A stretch of DNA of 19,751 nucleotides, taken from assembly GCA_902470405.1 (NCBI GenBank), contig CABRGJ010000001.1, positions 1 through 19,751 of the forward strand, in the 5' to 3' direction. The translations under genes were made by a program, and so were the position numbers. Positions 7,071-13,455 of this stretch are shown piece after piece. Position 1 is the first letter of the stretch, and each line of letters opens with the position of its first letter. The notes below the pieces were generated by a model. It was given only the letters and a program-made list of their open reading frames with translations. It searched no databases and was not told where the DNA came from. The DNA comes from an uncultured Eggerthella sp. Its GTDB lineage: Bacteria > Actinomycetota > Coriobacteriia > Coriobacteriales > Eggerthellaceae.

Positions 7071-7583
7071 CTATGAACGGCTCATAACGTCTATTTCAGC
7101 GGTCTCGATAATATGGCCTTTCATAGCCCAATGGAGTTGGTTATAGAAAAACCCTTCGGAAAGATCTAAATGGCTATCAAGTGCGTATACGCGAAGTGTG
7201 TAAGTATGATCCATATCAGGAGGACATGGCCCAACATACGCCTGTGCAACCGTAAGGTCATCATCTATTGCTGAAAGATTCGCGAAAGTACTATTGAAAC
7301 CTTGCCGCCATTCTGATTGCGGATCTTGGCTCGCTCCTTCAGGTATCTCAGTAGTTTGAGGATCTATCTCACACATGATCCAGTGTATCCAGGTAAATCC
7401 ACATACCGGAGTTGAATCGTAATCGATGAAAGAAAGAGCAAGGCTTTGAGTATTCTCGGGGACATCTTCGATCGTAATAGGGAAGGAGCAGACTGCATGT
7501 CCATATCTTTGCAATTCTTTAGGTGCATACTTGCCATATTTATCAGGAAGAAATCCGTTTTCCAAAGGGATCGATATCTTCAT
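7071..7583 (-). CDS. YbhB/YbcL-family (PEBP-like) protein
   Basis: Member of the phosphatidylethanolamine-binding protein family; the bacterial members are small soluble proteins whose ligand and role are mostly unknown. About 170 aa, close to the family's usual length. Visible hallmarks are SFIDYDSTP (about 52-60), FTWIHWI (64-70), IPEGAS (81-86), QGFNST (95-100), YVGPCPP (117-123) and HTYTLRVYALD (127-137). No signal peptide is seen, so it is probably cytoplasmic. Two ATGs lie in a row (7586 and 7583), and the AAGGAG site at 7590-7595 sits at a better distance from 7583. Its position between rpmH and the origin is unusual. No link to replication can be read from the protein. Confidence 0.9.
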   Translation of the reverse strand: MKISIPLENGFLPDKYGKYAPKELQRYGHAVCSFPITIEDVPENTQSLALSFIDYDSTPVCGFTWIHWIMCEIDPQTTEIPEGASQDPQSEWRQGFNSTFANLSAIDDDLTVAQAYVGPCPPDMDHTYTLRVYALDSHLDLSEGFFYNQLHWAMKGHIIETAEIDVMSRS

Positions 7584-7605
7584 CATCGTCTCCTTAACTC
7601 TCTTA

Positions 7606-7749
7606 AAATCAACACTGGTCGGCTATTATCAACCAACTGATATATTCATCATAGAAGACAAAATAAAAGAACTTTTCAACATTACTGATTTGTATAAATG
7701 TTGAAAATGTTTAAAAGTCAGCAACGTATATATAAATCGATGTTGATTT
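7606..7749. repeat. Nested inverted DnaA-box-like 9-mers
   Basis: AAATCAACA at 7606-7614 is repeated inverted at 7741-7749. TTTTCAACA at 7673-7681 is repeated inverted at 7699-7707. TTATCAACC lies at 7625-7633. All share ATCAAC or TTCAAC and resemble TTATCCACA with one to three differences. The inner pair belongs to a perfect 11-bp inverted repeat, TTTTCAACATT (7673-7683) and AATGTTGAAAA (7697-7707), with a 13-base spacer. Confidence 0.6.
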
Positions 7750-7773
7750 CTTAATTCCTTTGGTTTTGTCAAG

Positions 7774-7800
7774 GATTATTTACCGATTATCTAAGATTAT
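7774..7800 (+). repeat. Three GATTAT hexamers in helical phase
   Basis: GATTAT starts at 7774, 7785 and 7795, spacings of 11 and 10 bases. They lie in the most AT-rich part of the spacer. A role as unwinding-element repeats is inference. Confidence 0.55.
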
Positions 7801-7819
7801 TTTTCAATTAAAAATCTTA
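7792..7819. repeat. AT-rich hairpin in the putative origin
   Basis: TAAGATTATTTTT (7792-7804) pairs with AAAAATCTTA (7810-7819), apart from one or two bulged bases, around a CAATT loop. A second AT-rich dyad lies just after it: AAAATAC (7833-7839) and GTATTTT (7851-7857). Confidence 0.5.
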
Positions 7820-8139
7820 AGAGACAATTTAAAAAATACTATTTGAACTGGTATTTTATTAAAATCACAAATCTTATAAAAGAACAAGACTAAACTTTTT
7901 GAATTTAAAATTTTTCTTTCTTAGAACCTTGTTTTCCACCTCTTTATTCTCCTTAAAAACCACCTGAATCGATCTGATCGAAGCCGAGTTTTCCATATTC
8001 CCCTTGTCTTTCTTCTTCGGTTTTCTTGCTTTTCCTTATTTGTTTTCATGTTTTTACACATTTTCTGAATAAAAAGTGGAAAAGATGAAAAACATGTATA
8101 GCTAAACAAGAAATACTAAGCGGATAAACGAAAAGTACA

Positions 8140-8167
8140 TTGAAAAACTGCGTAATATAGCTATATG
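8140..8167 (+). promoter_or_regulatory. Candidate promoter for the ATPase/winged-helix gene
   Basis: TTGAAA (8140-8145), 16 bases, TATATG (8162-8167). The -10 overlaps a perfect 12-bp palindrome, ATATAGCTATAT (8155-8166). Transcription would start near 8174, about 77 bases before the ATG. Confidence 0.45.
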
Positions 8168-8186
8168 AATGCTATATTTCCAATAG

Positions 8187-8206
8187 TTCACGTAGTATTA
8201 TGTGAA
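8187..8206. promoter_or_regulatory. Operator-like dyad upstream of the ATPase/winged-helix gene
   Basis: TTCACGTA (8187-8194), GTAT, TATGTGAA (8199-8206), seven of eight arm positions pairing. It lies between the likely transcription start and the ATG at 8251. It is a candidate binding site for the gene's own winged helix (inference). Confidence 0.35.
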
Positions 8207-8250
8207 AACTTACGAAAAAATAAGGAAAACGTCAGAGAGCAGCCATTACT

Positions 8251-9117
8251 ATGGACGAACGCCCAGAATACCAAGAGGGGAGCGAGTATACGTTCTTGTC
8301 TGATGATGCCACTCTTTCTCGACCAACCGTAACTAATGGAGGATTAAACCCTTTTGGGTCTTCAAAGATCCCCTCGGAACAAAAGATCACACAAGATCGA
8401 TCTTTCAACTACGACATGATCAATACGGTAGCTTGTATCGCAATCTACGATACTATGACCAGCACTCCGCAGATCGTTCAAATACCTGGTGGTCCTACTC
8501 ATAAATTCATCGAGGATATCGCATCGACCGCATATAAGGAAGCACAACAAAGAGGCGGTATGATCCCTTATACGGTTATCCGTGAAGTGACCGAGAATTT
8601 CATCCATGCGAATTTTAGCGAGCCGGTCATTTCGATCTTCGATAAAGGCAATACTATTCGGTTCGCAGATCAAGGACCTGGAATAAAAGATAAAGAACTC
8701 GCACAACAACCAGGTTTCACTTCAGCAAGTGAACCGATGAAGAAATATATTCGTGGAGTGGGGTCAGGTCTTCCTTTAGTAAAAGAAGTGCTCGGGTTCT
8801 CTCATGGCACAATCAAGATCGAAGATAATATTAATCAAGGATCAGTCGTTACCATCAGCCTTCTTCGCGATCTGACTGATGAGGAACAATTGAAGGTGGA
8901 TAATATCCCTTCACTTTCCGATAACGACAAGGTGATCATTCGTGCACTACTTCCACATAAAGAACTTCGCGTGACCGATATCCATAATGAGACAAATCTT
9001 CCTACCTCAAGTATCCATACCGCTTTCACGAAACTTGAAAATGCTGGTCTTATCGAAAAAATAAACAAGAAACGACGACTCACTGATAAGGGAATTCAAG
9101 TAGCACTTTCTTTATAA
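8251..9117 (+). CDS. GHKL ATPase fused to a winged helix-turn-helix, upstream of dnaA
   Basis: A 288-aa protein of unknown function. Residues 1-50 are polar and probably disordered. A histidine-kinase-type ATP-binding fold spans about 55-205. Its N-box is Glu112/Asn116 (REVTENFIHANF), its G1 box DQGPG at 140-144, its lid FTSAS, its G2 box GVGSGLPLV at 169-177, and it closes with GSVVTISL. No phosphoacceptor-histidine dimerisation domain or membrane segment is visible, so it resembles the SpoIIAB/RsbW-like group more than a sensor kinase. A winged helix covers about 222-288, with recognition-helix-like LPTSSIHTAFTKLENAGLIEK. No clear Shine-Dalgarno precedes ATG 8251. It lies 83 bases upstream of dnaA, in the same direction. 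ATP binding and DNA binding are inferred from motifs; any role in initiation is inferred from context. Confidence 0.85.
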   Translation: MDERPEYQEGSEYTFLSDDATLSRPTVTNGGLNPFGSSKIPSEQKITQDRSFNYDMINTVACIAIYDTMTSTPQIVQIPGGPTHKFIEDIASTAYKEAQQRGGMIPYTVIREVTENFIHANFSEPVISIFDKGNTIRFADQGPGIKDKELAQQPGFTSASEPMKKYIRGVGSGLPLVKEVLGFSHGTIKIEDNINQGSVVTISLLRDLTDEEQLKVDNIPSLSDNDKVIIRALLPHKELRVTDIHNETNLPTSSIHTAFTKLENAGLIEKINKKRRLTDKGIQVALSL

Positions 9118-9130
9118 ATCGATCAAATGC

Positions 9131-9159
9131 CTGATTTTTCCACAATCTCTTGCTAATAT
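9131..9159 (+). promoter_or_regulatory. Possible dnaA promoter with an internal DnaA-box-like site
   Basis: CTGATT (9131-9136), 17 bases, TAATAT (9154-9159). TTTTCCACA (9136-9144, one mismatch from TTATCCACA) lies in the spacer, fitting DnaA autorepression. GAGAC-C-GTCTC (9162-9172), a perfect dyad, follows the -10. The -35 is weak. Confidence 0.4.
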
Positions 9160-9200
9160 GAGAGACCGTCTCAATAATGCATGTATCAGGAAGGATCGGT

Positions 9201-10739
9201 ATGGATATCCAAGAAGTATGGGATAAGCTCATACAGACGATCAAATCATATCCTGGTGTCAATCCTTCTCAAATCGATGCATTTTTCTCTCGCATTCAAA
9301 TACAAGCAGTGAGTCCTGGATTCGTCATGCTTACAGCTGGAACAGCATTCATCAAAGAATGGGTCGAGCGACATTACGTGAAAGATATCAAACGAGCGCT
9401 CGAAGATCTTTATGGTGTTGATTTCCTTGTTCAAATAGAAGTCGACACGACCGCAGAAGAGGAAGAAGAAGGGAGTATGCCTTCTTCTATAACGCATGAA
9501 AAACCACTTCAGGCCGTACAAGGAAATACTCTACAAACCCCTACACCAACAATCGTACGGGATGATCAGTCTCCTTTATTGTCTCATCAAGAGAAAACCG
9601 AAACGAACGATCTCTTAAACAATACCAATCTCATATCAACCACAGAGATAGACGACTCTACCGAGCAAACCTCTACAGACACAACCGCAAGCCTGCTCAC
9701 TTTCGATTCATTTGTTATCGGTGATTCCAATCGCCTCGCATATGCGATGGCTACTGAAGTTGCTGAACGACCAGGTACCTCAAATCTTAATCCTTTATTT
9801 ATCTATGGACGAAGTGGTGTTGGTAAGACTCACTTAATGTGCGCTATCAAGAATTACATCAGCGAACAATATCGTGATCTGAATGTGATCTATATCGACT
9901 CGATGGAGCTCGTCAACCGTTATTCCGACGCAGCTCGTGAAAAATCAATTGATAAATCAAGCTTCAAGAATTTTGAAGCATTCTTCAAAGAAGCAGATGT
10001 ATTGCTCATTGATGATATCCAGAGTCTTCAAGGTAAAGCAGGCACGCTTGATACGTTGTTTAGGATCTTCAATGCAGGCATCAGCCAAGGAAAACAATTT
10101 GTCTTCAGCGCAGATCGCGCACCGAAGAACATTGACTTAGAAGAGCGTTATACCTCTCGCTTCAATTCAGGAGCGACGATCGATATCCAACCCCCGGATG
10201 ATGAAACAAAGCGAAGCATCATCAAGAACTTCATCCAGCAGTACCAACAAGATGAAGACTTCAATTTCGATCTTTCTGATGACATCCTCGATTATATCGT
10301 TGAACACTCTGGATCGAATATTCGTGAATTGAAAAGCGCTATCACAAACGTTATCTTCGCGATCAAGATGAACCGTGATAATAGTCTGACCACCCAAGAT
10401 GTAAAGGATATGCTTGCAAACCACTTCATCAACGAAAGTGGTACTCGTTTCACGATCGAAACCATACAGGCGGCCGTTGAGGATTTCTATCATGTCTCTC
10501 ATAGTGATCTGGTTAGTAAAAAAAGAAGTCGCCCGATCGCACATCCACGCCAAGTTGCTATCTATCTTGCCCGAGAATTGATCAACACCACGTATGCCGA
10601 GATCGGAAAAGCATTCAACCGTGATCATTCGACTATCATGCATTCATTCGATCTGATTGAAAAAGGGCTCAACGAGGATCGCAACCTTCGTGAAGAGATT
10701 GAAGCCATCCGTGAGAAGCTTCGTACACAGCAATATTGA
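9201..10739 (+). CDS. dnaA: Chromosomal replication initiator DnaA
   Basis: AAA+ ATPase that binds DnaA boxes, melts oriC and helps load helicase. Start at ATG 9201 (512 aa), with AAGGA five bases upstream; the ATG at 9177 lacks a ribosome site. Domain I is at about 1-82. An acidic, Thr-rich domain II linker runs about 83-165. Domain III has Walker A GRSGVGKT (203-210, usually GxxGLGKT), Walker B LLIDD (268-272), sensor-1 region VFSADRAP (301-308) and LEERYTSRF (313-321) carrying the arginine finger. Domain IV has NTTYAEIGKAFNRDHSTIMHS, where the usual signature is GGRDHTTVxHA. Several normally fixed positions are substituted, so this DnaA may read a slightly different box. Its position in the origin locus removes doubt about identity. 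Confidence 0.97.
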   Translation: MDIQEVWDKLIQTIKSYPGVNPSQIDAFFSRIQIQAVSPGFVMLTAGTAFIKEWVERHYVKDIKRALEDLYGVDFLVQIEVDTTAEEEEEGSMPSSITHEKPLQAVQGNTLQTPTPTIVRDDQSPLLSHQEKTETNDLLNNTNLISTTEIDDSTEQTSTDTTASLLTFDSFVIGDSNRLAYAMATEVAERPGTSNLNPLFIYGRSGVGKTHLMCAIKNYISEQYRDLNVIYIDSMELVNRYSDAAREKSIDKSSFKNFEAFFKEADVLLIDDIQSLQGKAGTLDTLFRIFNAGISQGKQFVFSADRAPKNIDLEERYTSRFNSGATIDIQPPDDETKRSIIKNFIQQYQQDEDFNFDLSDDILDYIVEHSGSNIRELKSAITNVIFAIKMNRDNSLTTQDVKDMLANHFINESGTRFTIETIQAAVEDFYHVSHSDLVSKKRSRPIAHPRQVAIYLARELINTTYAEIGKAFNRDHSTIMHSFDLIEKGLNEDRNLREEIEAIREKLRTQQY

Positions 10740-10796
10740 TCCAAAAAAATAGCTCTACCGTTTGTCCGTAAATTGGGACGAAAATAAAAAAATATT

Positions 10797-10849
10797 AGTG
10801 CATAAGCAGTGGAAGTAAGTGAAATACAGTGTTTAAAACAGTATGCACT
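10797..10849. repeat. Phased AGTG repeats inside an 8-bp inverted repeat
   Basis: AGTG starts at 10797, 10808, 10818 and 10828 (spacings 11, 10, 10), with AGTA at 10840. The outer arms AGTGCATA (10797-10804) and TATGCACT (10842-10849) are perfect complements. The inner dyad TGTTT-A-AAACA (10830-10840) lies near the right end. AGTGCATAA matches the reversed DnaA box at 7 of 9 positions. Confidence 0.55.
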
Positions 10850-11050
10850 CTCGGGATAACTAATTAAACGTCTTTTCCATGTGGAAAGTCATCTCTCTTA
10901 TCAACAAGAATATACCTTCTCTTTTCTTTGTTTCATCTGCATAAAGATAAGTTCTTAACATTTCAACCGTACTTATTATTACAACAACCTACTTAATAAA
11001 ATAAAAAGAATTAGAAGAAAAGAGCTTCACGAAAAGCGTGATGATTCAGG

Positions 11051-11079
11051 GATGCAAGTTCGAAAGAGCAAGCTATAAT
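11051..11079 (+). promoter_or_regulatory. Possible dnaN promoter
   Basis: A perfect TATAAT at 11074-11079 lies 74 bases upstream of the dnaN ATG. The -35 position (GATGCA, 11051-11056) is poor, so strength may depend on an activator. Confidence 0.4.
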
Positions 11080-11153
11080 CGAATCGTCATCTCAATGTTC
11101 AATGGTCATCGATTTCGATCGGCCTTGTTATGAAAAAGAATGTAGGTATATTC

Positions 11154-12251
11154 ATGAAAGTCAGCGTCAATCAGTCTGAACTCTCGCATGCGCTCAATAC
11201 AGTCGTGAAAGGTTCATCGAGCCGTTCGACTCTTTCGATCCTGTCAGGCATCCTCATTCAAGCACGAGATGGAGAGATCGTCCTTCAAACGACGAATCTC
11301 GAGCTCTCCATTCGGGTTATTCTTCCTGCACTCGTTGAAGAACCTGGTGACACGGTAGTTCCTGCAAAACTCTTTTCAGATATCGTAAAGAATCTTCCTG
11401 ATATGGCTGTGAGCATAACCACAAATGAATCAACTGCAACAGTTTTTTGCAATAACACCACCTATTCACTCAAAACGCTCAACCCACTTGATTTCCCGCT
11501 CTTCCCTGAAGTTGAAGCAGAACAGGAAATCTCGTTTCCTTTCGGCACATTCGCCTCGATGGTTAAAAGCACTGCGAAAACCGTTTCTCGAGATGAGAGC
11601 CATCCTGTGCTCACTGGTATCTTGATCTCGCAGACTGGTACGAGCTTAAAGATGGTCGCAACTGATTCATATCGCCTCGCTGTTGCAGAGGTGACGCTCG
11701 ATTCAGTTCCTCCACGTGAATTCGAAGCAGTCATTTCGGGCAGTTTCTTGCAAGATATCACTGCTCTTCCGTCAAGCTCTGAGCCGATCGTGCTTGCATT
11801 GAACGAGAATCAGATCGTGGTCACCTACCAAAATGCCACTTTCATCAATCGAAGGATCGAAGGAGTCTTTCCGAATTACAAACAGTTGCTCTCAGATGCC
11901 TATACGACTAAAGTCAACCTTTCGCGCTCTGCTCTTATGGATGCGATTCGCCGCGTTTCACTACTCAGTAATAAAGTATCTCCTGTTCAAGTGTCAGTCG
12001 ATGCTGAAGCTGGCATCGTGACTTTGATCTCAACCTCTCAAGATGTCGGTAATGCACAAGAGTCGCTTGTTTGTTCTGTTGAAGGTGAATCTCTCGATAT
12101 TGCATTTAATTATTCATTCATGTTAGATGGCTTGTCTTCTATGCAATCAGAAGACATCTCTTTCAATCTACTCGGTGAGATGAAACCGGGCGTTCTCCAG
12201 TCGACCGGTGAGGAAAATTTCCTCTACCTCATCATGCCTGTACGTTTTTAA
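11154..12251 (+). CDS. dnaN: DNA polymerase III beta sliding clamp
   Basis: Ring-shaped clamp that tethers DNA polymerase III and other factors to DNA. I choose ATG 11154 (365 aa, MKVSVNQSELSHALNTVVKG), because the family begins this way and an upstream ATG at 11130 would add eight non-conserved residues. Neither start has a strong ribosome site. Three clamp domains of about 120 residues each are recognisable. Landmarks are TNLELSIR in domain 1, SRDESHPVLTGILI and TDSYRLA in domain 2, and IEGVFPNYKQLL in domain 3, with the C-terminal YLIMPVRF that lines the peptide-binding pocket. It is followed by recF. Confidence 0.97.
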   Translation: MKVSVNQSELSHALNTVVKGSSSRSTLSILSGILIQARDGEIVLQTTNLELSIRVILPALVEEPGDTVVPAKLFSDIVKNLPDMAVSITTNESTATVFCNNTTYSLKTLNPLDFPLFPEVEAEQEISFPFGTFASMVKSTAKTVSRDESHPVLTGILISQTGTSLKMVATDSYRLAVAEVTLDSVPPREFEAVISGSFLQDITALPSSSEPIVLALNENQIVVTYQNATFINRRIEGVFPNYKQLLSDAYTTKVNLSRSALMDAIRRVSLLSNKVSPVQVSVDAEAGIVTLISTSQDVGNAQESLVCSVEGESLDIAFNYSFMLDGLSSMQSEDISFNLLGEMKPGVLQSTGEENFLYLIMPVRF

Positions 12252-12309
12252 TAAAGAGAACGAACCCATTGCCTAGTAATCCTCTTGTAGTGCGAGTATT
12301 TTCAAGACT

Positions 12310-13440
12310 ATGGGTTTAAAGATTCAGCAGATTATCTATCGAAATTTTCGGAATTATTCCGAGTATGAGTTACGTGATCTTGGGGATATCACACTTTTTA
12401 TTGGGCCCAATGCGATCGGAAAGACTAATCTTATCGAAGGGATCCAACTTTTAACCGCATTTACTTCATTTCGTAGTTCTCGGTCAGATCACTTCATAAA
12501 GTTTGGAGAAGATCATGCCTTCATTAAAGCGAACCTGTCAGATGAAGTGAGAAAACTTGATCTTAGCCTGGCGCTTCAAGAAGGAAAACGTATTTTTTCA
12601 CTTAATGGGAAACGCAAACAGATCAAGAGTTTGAGAGGAATTCTTCCTTCAGTCATCTTCTCACCAGACGATCTAACATTCATTAAAGGATCACAGAGTA
12701 TCAAACGCGCTCAGATCGATGATCTAGGAGATCAGATCTCTGCGAATTATCATACGGTTCGTCGTGATTATGAGCGAATCTTGAGACAAAAGAATAAATA
12801 TCTCAAGGAAATGACCTCGCATGGGTTTCTTGAAAGCGTTAATGAAGTATTGAGTACGATCGGGTCTCATTTATTCGTTTTACGTACGCATCTTGTGAGC
12901 CAGCTCATTCCATATATTCAGCAGTTTTATAGCGATCTTTGTGATGGTAAAGAACGAATATCTATCAATTACATTCCTTCTTGGGATAAATATCGTTCCC
13001 CTTCTGAAATATCGACTGAATTTCCTGATTTTTCCCGCACTGAGGCTAAAGAAGAGCTCGACCGGATCATCGAACAAGAGTTTCTACGTGAACACCAGCG
13101 GGGATCGTCGCTTTTCGGGCCACATGCTGATCAGATTATTTTCAAGATCGATGATAAAGATGCTGGTGATTTTGCTAGTCAAGGTCAGCAGCGTTCTCTT
13201 GTCCTTAGCTATAAGATGGCAGAAGTAGCATTACTTAAAGATATACTCGGACAAACTCCCGTTCTTCTTCTTGATGATGTGATGTCTGAATTAGATGAGG
13301 ATCGAAGAGTGCAGCTCATCCGTGCGATATCACCTGATATGCAAACATTTATCACCTCGACCAACCTTTCTTATTTTGATGATGAGTTTCTTAAGAAAGC
13401 AAACATCATTCACCTTGATCAAGAGAGATCAACTGGATAA
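12310..13440 (+). CDS. recF: DNA replication and repair protein RecF
   Basis: SMC-like ATPase that, with RecO and RecR, loads RecA at gaps. 376 aa, as usual. It opens with LKIQQIIYRNFRNY. Walker A is GPNAIGKTN (32-40), the ABC signature SQGQQRS (290-296) and Walker B VLLLDDVMSELD (318-329). There is no other in-frame start between the upstream stop codons and ATG 12310, so the start is firm even though no Shine-Dalgarno is visible. The gap to dnaN is 58 bases. The next gene begins 15 bases after its stop. Confidence 0.96.
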   Translation: MGLKIQQIIYRNFRNYSEYELRDLGDITLFIGPNAIGKTNLIEGIQLLTAFTSFRSSRSDHFIKFGEDHAFIKANLSDEVRKLDLSLALQEGKRIFSLNGKRKQIKSLRGILPSVIFSPDDLTFIKGSQSIKRAQIDDLGDQISANYHTVRRDYERILRQKNKYLKEMTSHGFLESVNEVLSTIGSHLFVLRTHLVSQLIPYIQQFYSDLCDGKERISINYIPSWDKYRSPSEISTEFPDFSRTEAKEELDRIIEQEFLREHQRGSSLFGPHADQIIFKIDDKDAGDFASQGQQRSLVLSYKMAEVALLKDILGQTPVLLLDDVMSELDEDRRVQLIRAISPDMQTFITSTNLSYFDDEFLKKANIIHLDQERSTG

Positions 13441-13455
13441 GAAGAGAAAAGATCA

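Larger units (their letters stand above)
7587..8250. other. Putative oriC spacer (AT-rich, gene-free, at the coding-strand switch)
   Basis: No convincing gene lies in these 664 bases. Genes diverge from here on both sides. I counted 51 G+C in 240 bases over 7681-7920 (21%), against 45-53% in two coding lines I sampled. Contents in order: DnaA-box-like TCAACA 9-mers (7606-7749), helically phased GATTAT hexamers (7774-7800), AT-rich dyads (7792-7819 and 7833-7857), TTTTCCACC (7932-7940), the dyad TCGATC-T-GATCGA (7969-7981), a tract 85% pyrimidine (7989-8055), inverted TTTTCCACT (8075-8083), and a promoter with operator-like dyads (8140-8206). No perfect TTATCCACA is present. The origin assignment is inference. 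Confidence 0.6.
10740..11153. other. dnaA-dnaN spacer with iteron-like repeats (second oriC candidate)
   Basis: No gene in about 410 bases. It is AT-rich. Contents: a weak stem GTCC/GGAC just past dnaA (10764-10779); four phased AGTG tetramers inside an inverted repeat (10797-10849); TTTCCA-TG-TGGAAA (10874-10887), which contains half DnaA-box cores on both strands; TTATCAACA at 10898-10906 (one mismatch from the DnaA consensus); and a TATAAT at 11074-11079. In many actinobacteria oriC lies in this spacer, so it competes with 7587-8250 for the role. Both may act together, as in Bacillus. Confidence 0.55.

Noticed and set aside
7969..7981. TCGATC-T-GATCGA dyad as a special site
   Set aside because: ATCGA/GATC strings are very common throughout this window's genes, so a short dyad of them is weak evidence.
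7921..8109. 62-codon reading frame on the minus strand in the origin spacer
   Set aside because: Low-complexity basic and aromatic translation from a pyrimidine-biased tract, no ribosome site, no recognisable motif.
8715..8737. GGTTTCACTT...AAGTGAACC imperfect inverted repeat
   Set aside because: Falls in conserved coding sequence for the ATP-lid region; not clearly beyond chance.
8895..8903. GGTGGATAA, one mismatch from a reversed DnaA box
   Set aside because: Inside the ATPase gene in frame, isolated, with no other boxes around it; likely chance.
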